A DNA stretch of 64,000 bases from Opeltia flavorubescens (Eukaryota > Ascomycota > Lecanoromycetes > Teloschistales > Teloschistaceae): positions 372,001-436,000 of the forward strand of contig KE546975.1 of the NCBI GenBank assembly GCA_000442125.1. The letters are read 5' to 3'. Positions 58,239 through 64,000 of this stretch are shown piece after piece; position 1 is the stretch's first letter; each line of letters begins with the position of its first letter. Made by a program: the position numbers and the translations under genes. Under the pieces are notes generated by a model. That model was not told the DNA's origin. It saw only the letters and a program-made list of their open reading frames with translations, and did no database searches.

Positions 58239-58798
58239 CGAGTGTCGGGAAAGGATTGGATTGCTTCGTGGTTGCAGATGCAGCCGTTGAATACAAACAA
58301 GAAATAAAGTGCAGGTGGGTGGAAGACGCCCTTTATCGCCGTTGCGCTAACTGTTCTTGGCATCCTTGGCATCCTTGGCATGATATGAGATACAGACATG
58401 ACAGATCGTGGATCACGGGATATCTGCGTTGAAGGTCTGATAGGCTTGTATATCAATGGCTAAGATGCAATGTAGGACTAAAACTTGAGAGCTCCTGGAT
58501 CATCAGAGCAGAGAGACAGCGACTGAATTTCACGGACCACTCAATGGACTCTGGAAGAGCTTCTTTGGCTCAGTGGCAAATATGGGTGAGTGGGGAGAAA
58601 GTCTGGGCGAATCCGTTGTCACCTGCCCATCCAATTCCTGGTTATTCTTTCACAGTCGACATTGATCATGACATCTGCGTCATCGCTCGGCCGACGGACT
58701 TGATATCGCCGAGAATTGATGATTTCGAATGTCGGATACAGCACAATTGACATGCTTCGCGAAAACGATGAGGCATACTGACAGTCCATGGACCGAAT
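58239..58798. other. divergent intergenic region
   Basis: Between the antiporter (minus) and the metallo-beta-lactamase-like gene (plus). A frame at 58544-58750 lacks motifs and does not join the downstream exon in an obvious way. Confidence 0.45.
58356..58382. repeat. short tandem nonamer CTTGGCATC, three copies, the last imperfect
   Basis: Two perfect copies and one copy with a single change of a nine-base unit, about 120 bases upstream of the antiporter start codon. Probably a chance microsatellite. Confidence 0.7.
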
Positions 58799-59923
58799 AT
58801 GCAGCTTCTCAAAGGCCTCGAGGAGGCAGTCAAAGGTGCTCTAGCGCATGGTCGGCCAATCCTAACCCACCTCAACGCAGACACATCCTGGCTGCTTTCT
58901 CTCCCATATCCTGCCACCCACCCTGCTGAGCGTAAATTTTTCCACGTACTCATCGACCCCTGGTTGAAAGGACCTCAAAGCGATCTGGCATCGTGGTTTT
59001 CTCGGCAATGGCATGCCATTGATTCAAGTGTGCAAACTGTAGCAGAGCTCAATTCTTGCTTGGAAAATTTGGAGAATATTGCCGTCCGGTGCAAGGATCC
59101 GACATCGACGGGACCAGGGACGGTTACCACTCGTTGTGCGTCTCAGGCGAGCTCGCTCCATTTTATCGACATCGTAGTCATATCCCACGAATTCACCGAT
59201 CACTGCAACCGTGCTACACTTCAAGAAATCACTCAAGATACACCTATATTCGCCACTGAGGCAGCAGCGCGACTGATCTCGTCATGGAAGTATTTTCGCC
59301 ATGTTCACTCTGTAGCCAGTCTCTCCAGTCGAAACTACGACTGGAGAAAGACTTCTTCTGGTGCGATACCGCAATGGCTTGGAATATCCAGGATCATCAC
59401 CAAGAGAGATCGTTTGCACCTACACTCTGGCATACTTGTCACTTTCAAACTCAGATCGAACCTAATAGATGAGAGTTGCGAGGGGATCATCTACACTCCG
59501 CACGGAATACATGCAGATAGTCTCCAGTCCTTGTCACTCGCTTCACCACGGATCCATATCCTGGCGTTACTACACGGTTTGCACGACATTAAGCTCAGTG
59601 TAAAGCAGTTAAACTTGGGTGCTCATAACGCACTTCGAGCCCAAAGAATATGCGAGGCCAAATACTGGCTGTCAACACGTAAGTCAGTCTAGAACTGTCC
59701 AGATGAAATAGCCTCCTGATCTTTTGTGAGTGTAGATGACGAGGTCAAGAGGGCTGGCGGCCTCGTCCATTACTTTTTAAAGAGGAAAATTTGGACTTTC
59801 GAAGATGTACTTCAGGCCGAACGTGTGGAAGATAGGAAAGCCAGCACCAATAGCCCTTCGTCTGACATGCGGGAGGTCCACTTTTCAAACCTCGAAAGCG
59901 GCGGGAGCCTACTCCTTATGTAG
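58799..59923 (+). CDS. metallo-beta-lactamase-fold protein, fungal type
   Basis: Two exons (58799-59678, 59736-59923; 57-base intron), 355 residues. The N-terminus GRPILTHLNADTSWLLSLPY then FHVLIDPWLKGPQSDLASWF is a fungal variant of the metallo-beta-lactamase opening, and VVISHEFTDHCNRATL (from about residue 126) holds an H-x3-D-H motif where the usual HxHxDH should be. Later blocks are PIFATEAAARLISSWKYF and EGIIYTPHGIHADSL. The C-terminal exon reads GGLVHYFLKRKIWTFEDVLQ. Reaction unknown; one of the canonical metal-binding His is replaced (E-F in H-E-F-T-D-H), so the metal site may be altered. No signal peptide or membrane anchor. The start is at MQLLKGLEEAV, which fits the domain edge. 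Confidence 0.78.
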
Positions 59924-60403
59924 TGGTTGATCCAGATATTTCAGAAGCCGAAAAGCAAGGTGGTAATGTTATGATAGAGAATTACCTCAAACTTGTCTGT
60001 GGTCTTCCTAGGTTCGAAAATGTGTTTCTTTAAGCGACCTAAAACATTGTCGATTGATTCAAAACCATTTGCTGTGAAAGTAGATGTTCTATCCTTCGTG
60101 AATGAGTCGCTACAAAGCCCAACCAAAACCTTTAAAGCATTATGCCAGCCAAGGACCTTGGCACGTGACAGTAGCTACTTCCAATCTAGCTTAATGCGGC
60201 GCTAAATTCATCTGTCAAAGTTGCGTAAGCATCTGCATCATAGCCTTATTGTAGAGCCTCAGAATAGAAAAGGCGGTGAAGGCCAAGATTTGCTCCACCT
60301 TGATTTCCGTACGGAATATCTTATCGGCTGCTGCTCATCTTGACCCAACGATCACCTTCTTAATCTTTTCTTGAGTATACCAACCGATCGTAAGAGAAAC
60401 CCA
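59924..60403. other. intergenic, no gene seen
   Basis: Spacer before the SPRY gene. The SPRY frame is open back to 60371 but without an ATG. Confidence 0.45.
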
Positions 60404-61465
60404 ATGGGTCTCTTCAAATCACTTAGAGGCGAACATCCTAACACCGTCGGTGCAGAAGGCTCTCACCAGAATTACTCACCTCCTTCGGGGCCGCCTCCTT
60501 CTCATCAGACTTACGCGGCTCCTCCTGGTCCTCCTCCTAACCAAGCTGAATTCTTACCACCTTCACATCCGCCACCCTCTCATACCCATCAGGGTGATGA
60601 TCTTCCTCCGCCATATCATGACTGGACTGTGATTGAAGACACCGCGTTGTTACCGCCTCCTCCAAGCTTAGGTCATGAAAGTAGTCCCTCCGGTAATGCC
60701 GACCTTTCGGATGCCGATCGAGCACACGAGTGGTGTCGCATGCGTCCTTTGATCAAACCGCACCAGCCTTCACCTGCTCAACATGAAAGTGGGAAGAATG
60801 GGGATGTGTCGCTCGTCAAGCCAAGGGAATTTCAAGGAACCGTTACGATGTCACGTCCCGGCAGCTGGTTAGGAGCTACGGTGCCGGGTGGTAGAGATGC
60901 TTGCCTGTTAGGCTCTTTGCCCTGTTATTTTGCCGCTGCAGACTCTCCTCTTCTCACCGAGAAAAAGAAGACGATATACTTTGAAGTCAAAATCAAGTCA
61001 TACGGTCGTGGCCGTGACGGTGACGCGAGCTCTCTCGCTCTGGGATACTGCGCTATGCCTTATCCGACGTGGCGAATGCCGGGTTGGGAACGTGGAAGCC
61101 TTGCCGTCCACGGCGATGACGGACGAAGATATGTCAATGACACATGGGGAGGAAAGGATTTTACGACTGCGATAAAGGCGGGCGAAACAGTCGGACTTGG
61201 CATGGAATTTTCGATACTGGACACGCCACCCCAGTATCACTCTTTGCATGACCCGAGTCCAAGAATGGAAGTCGAGGTTTTCTTCACTAGGAATGGCACC
61301 AGAGAGACTGGTTGGAATTTACATGAAGAGCTGGACGCCCAGAATGACCTAGGGATCGTTGGGCTCGACGGTCAATTCGATCTCTATGCGGCCATTGGTC
61401 TTTTTGGGGGTGTTGAGTTCGAGATGAATTTCCAACGTCACCTCTGGTTGTGGCAACCGCTATGA
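60404..61465 (+). CDS. SPRY-domain protein with proline-rich N-terminus and PPxY motif
   Basis: Single exon, 353 residues from ATG 60404. MGLFKSLRG at the start is a possible N-myristoylation site (Gly2), not proven. Residues 20-70 are Pro/His/Ser-rich with repeated PPP units, ending in LPPPYHDW, a PPxY motif of the kind bound by WW domains of Rsp5/Nedd4 ubiquitin ligases. The SPRY domain spans about 160-353: KKTIYFEVKIKSYGRG, LALGYCAMPYPTWRMPGWER, GSLAVHGDDGRRYVNDTWGG, ETVGLGMEF, VEVFFTRNG, and DLYAAIGLFGGVEFEMNF. SPRY plus PPxY is the make-up of yeast Ssh4/Ear1 adaptors, but those have a membrane anchor, which is absent here. Role as a ubiquitin-ligase adaptor is inference. Confidence 0.82.
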   Translation: MGLFKSLRGEHPNTVGAEGSHQNYSPPSGPPPSHQTYAAPPGPPPNQAEFLPPSHPPPSHTHQGDDLPPPYHDWTVIEDTALLPPPPSLGHESSPSGNADLSDADRAHEWCRMRPLIKPHQPSPAQHESGKNGDVSLVKPREFQGTVTMSRPGSWLGATVPGGRDACLLGSLPCYFAAADSPLLTEKKKTIYFEVKIKSYGRGRDGDASSLALGYCAMPYPTWRMPGWERGSLAVHGDDGRRYVNDTWGGKDFTTAIKAGETVGLGMEFSILDTPPQYHSLHDPSPRMEVEVFFTRNGTRETGWNLHEELDAQNDLGIVGLDGQFDLYAAIGLFGGVEFEMNFQRHLWLWQPL

Positions 61466-63230
61466 CCGCTGATGGGCAGTCACAATTTAGTCGCGATCGG
61501 AAAATCTCGGAATTAACACTTTGGAGCACACACAATCCATTGGGACGGTCTGACAATTACAAACGCGAGAATTCTGAATACGGAACACGTTGTCGGTAGC
61601 CGGGTCGTACGGGCTGCCGCACATTCAACCTTCCCGAGAAGCGTTTACTCGTACTGCCGGTTCCCAGATCGCATAGACGGTGTACAGCATTGATAAAGCT
61701 TCGTCGCTAAGACGGGGAGACGGAAACCTGCCTACCCGGACGATCAGGGCTACGATCCCACACACGTTTTAGAAGTCACTGAATGCATTCTATGCATAAG
61801 CTGCCGTGTACGACGTAAGGTAGCAGCATGGGCCATCTGCAGATCCTACGACGTTGGCAGAGATCGACTTCTGGTCGGGTGACCTTTTGGACCAGATACA
61901 GCGTTGTTGTGCAATTTCAGATGGAAAACTATCTATCAATAGCCAATCCTCGACTAGGACCTTGTTGTTTCCGAAGAGGCTACCAGTGTATCGGACTTCG
62001 ATCGGATCGCATCACGAGTAGGAAAACGCCCGCGGGAGATGAGAGAGCCAGTAGAGATCAGTGATGGCGCTCGCGCATATGCAAAAGACGAATGCAAGCG
62101 GGCCTATGGCCCTAAAGCAGAAATCCGCGTCGACACAGTCTTTGGGTCTGTAAAGCAGCTGCACAATGTGGCTTGCTGGGTATTTGCAGGAATGTAACGA
62201 GTACCTCTACCACATGGGAATTGATGTTTAGGGGAAAGAAACCCTGGTGGAATTGGAGATGGGTGACACCAAACAGACGCGAAAGTCGCTTCCCGCAGTT
62301 GCGCAACAGGTCTGGCCTGAACTCCCACGACCGCCTCCACCGGTCGGGAATAGCCGCTGATATGAGATGGGATTGCTCCTACGGCGTTCCGTCACTTTCA
62401 CTAACATTTCTATGGTCGAGGTGGCGTGGTGGGGTGGGGCTTCAGGTCCCATGCACTACCTCACTCCTGGATGCATGTGAAAAGCCCAGTCCAAGGGTGC
62501 ACGAGAAAGCCAGTCCCAATGAAACAGCTCGTGCATTCCTGAAGAACAAGTCGTTATCTATCAATCGACTCGGTCCACGATCGTGCTGCCGCTTTCCCTG
62601 GTTACCAGCAGCAACCGCTCCCTGGATGGACGACTCCAACACCGACGAGCAGACATGAACGAGGACAAGGACAAGGACAAGGGAGGATCGGCTGAAGCAC
62701 CACGAGGATCTTCGAGCGTGGCACCAGGTCCGCAAAACTGGAATTCTCCTACCGTGTCCACCTGGCGGATAAGCGCGGGGTCGAGGAGGGATGGGGGGTC
62801 TCCATTCGGCGACTAAGAAGGATAGATCGATTGCGGCTCGAATGGCAATTCTTGGAAGGCTCTCCTACACCCTTTTTCACCCGCACCTGCAGACGGCTTG
62901 CAGGCAACCTCCGTCAACCGCGAACGGACTGGCGCTCCCCAAGAAACTATGGCTTGGTAATGATACGGACATGGCTCCATGCATCACGCTCCTTTCGTCC
63001 TCAAGCCCCCATTACCTTACTCGCGCGACACCATTCGACATCATTCCAAACTACCCTGGCATGCGAAACTCTCCTCTGGGTTCTCTGACGGACGATGCTG
63101 CATAATTACCATGGCCTTCTGGTCCTTACTATAAGCCCCGATACTGCTCTTGATGCTAACTCCTGTAGCGTGTCTGGTGGACTAGGCACTATCATCGCTT
63201 CATCGATGCTCACCCTCGTTCTCTTCCGTC
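61466..63230. other. gene-poor stretch of 1.8 kb
   Basis: Short frames on both strands, none with a recognisable domain. It may contain the 5' UTR or first exons of the downstream glycosyltransferase. A TGCTAAC branch-like sequence followed by CCTGTAG at about 63152-63168 suggests an intron there. Confidence 0.4.
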
Positions 63231-64000
63231 ATGTTCTCCTGTCCTCGTCTCTTCGTGTCATTGTTGTGAGTCGGCCACTATGCATCGAGCAATCCGTTTG
63301 ACAACCGCTCAACTGATAATGCAAGCCTTTATCGTTATCTCCGTCTCGCGGTGAACCTTTTGGCGTTTTGCATGCATCGCCCAGTTCCTCTACCGGAAAA
63401 CCCGCGTCTGACCTCCCAGAACGTCACCGTTGTAATTCCTTCCCTCCAAGGAGATGGAGGCGAGCTGTGGGAAACCATCAAGAGCATCCTCGCAACAGAA
63501 CCGCATGAGATCATCTTGATAACCGTTGGAGCCCAAGAACAGCGTGCGAAACGGATAGCCAAGGAGCTCAACCTCTCCAGAGTCCGCATTTACAGTGTTT
63601 CTCAGCCCAACAAACGTCGTCAGATGGTTCGTGCCATTCCGGAGATCCAGACCGAGATTACCATCTTTGCCGATGACGATGTTACGTGGCCCTCAACCCT
63701 TCTTCCGTGGATGTTGGCACCCCTTGAAGACAAACGCTATGGAGGTGTTGGTACCAACCAAAGACTTCGGCGCGCTGAGCATCCCAATTTACAGCAGCGG
63801 ATATGGGGCTACTTGGGCGCTCTCTACCTTGAACGAAGGAATTTCGACTGTGCTTCCTGTATGGTCATCGACGGTGGCCTACCGTGCTTATCTGGAAGGA
63901 CCGTAGCCTATCGATCGAGTATCCTGAAGGATCCAGCTTTCACATATGAGTTTACGCACGAGGAGTGGCTTGGCCAGTATCAGCTCAACGCTGACGACGA
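63231..64000 (+). CDS. GT2-family polysaccharide (hyaluronan-like) synthase, Cps1 type, partial
   Basis: Cut by the window end. The firm exon is 63326-64000. A preceding exon 63231-63265 joins in phase across a 60-base intron and supplies a possible start (MFSCPRLFVSLF). LYRYLRLAVNLLAF is a membrane helix. The catalytic domain then opens with VTVVIPSLQGDGGELWETIK, the metal-binding FADDDVTWP, GGVGTNQRLRR, the DGGLPCLSGRTVAYRS block and EEWLGQYQLNADDD, which precedes the QxxRW region in the family. Such enzymes use UDP-sugars at the plasma membrane to make capsular or wall polysaccharide. The start is tentative; the rest of the gene lies beyond the window. Confidence 0.82.

Noticed and set aside
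58544-58750. 68-residue frame upstream of the metallo-beta-lactamase-like gene as its first exon
   Set aside because: The downstream ATG at 58799 already matches the domain start, and the upstream frame has no motif or clean junction.
61784-61870. CILCISCRVRRK-like translation as a Zn2Cys6 transcription factor
   Set aside because: The Cys spacing does not fit C-x2-C-x6-C and there is no open frame to carry it.
62583-63105. Overlapping short plus-strand frames as small genes
   Set aside because: Biased composition, no motif, no intron support; probably leader sequence or noise.
1-64000. Transposons, retroelement relics, CRISPR arrays, rRNA or tRNA genes
   Set aside because: No reverse transcriptase, integrase, transposase, long terminal repeat, direct-repeat array or cloverleaf with a convincing T-arm was seen on either strand. 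A tRNA scan would be needed to exclude a diverged or intron-bearing tRNA.

Overview
The window is nuclear DNA of a filamentous ascomycete (Pezizomycotina). The evidence is many short GT-AG introns (mostly 46-75 bases, several with good CTRAY branch sites), dense monocistronic genes on both strands, and fungal-type housekeeping genes (Sds22, Noc2, Clr2, Npr2, Cdc20, Toa1, a PP4 R2 subunit, a UPF0658 Golgi protein, a hybrid histidine kinase). The class cannot be settled by eye. Intron-exon models were built by hand by requiring reading phase to be kept across GT-AG junctions, and most genes below close perfectly in phase. Single ambiguous bases lie at 8543, 15802 and 56635. No transposon, viral relic, CRISPR array, rRNA or convincing tRNA was seen.

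Layout. 0-3.3 kb: a secreted orphan and the PP1 regulator sds22, both on minus. 4.1-9.0 kb: an accessory island of five tiny cysteine-rich genes (four minus, one plus). All encode variants of one core, W-x-C-x2-C-x(10-12)-C-x(1-2)-C-x(1-2)-H-x2-C-x2-C, and four have a phase-1 intron just after it. This is the most novel content of the window. 9.5-14.8 kb: noc2 and an ABCD-type peroxisomal half transporter, plus strand. 15.6-20.0 kb: clr2 (heterochromatin silencing) and a single-pass membrane protein, minus. 21.1-26.8 kb: two tandem paralogous protein kinases with matching intron positions and long basic/acidic N-terminal tails. 27.5-31.9 kb: npr2, a RidA-family gene and a fungal orphan. 32.1-40.1 kb: a full-length ABCC transporter and a Kelch-BTB protein, minus. 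40.8-49.2 kb: cdc20, toa1, a PP4 R2 subunit and a Golgi membrane protein, plus. 50.3-58.2 kb: a 1487-residue hybrid histidine kinase and a Vcx1-type calcium/proton antiporter, minus. 58.8-64 kb: a metallo-beta-lactamase-fold protein, a SPRY protein with a PPxY motif, and the 5' part of a GT2 polysaccharide synthase cut by the window end.

Apart from the cysteine-rich island and the kinase pair, which look like lineage-specific expansions, the genes are ordinary dispersed fungal loci. There is no sign that they form one pathway. Several touch nutrient and stress signalling (Npr2/TORC1, histidine kinase, calcium antiporter) or phosphatase control (Sds22 for PP1, R2 for PP4), but their proximity is probably chance.
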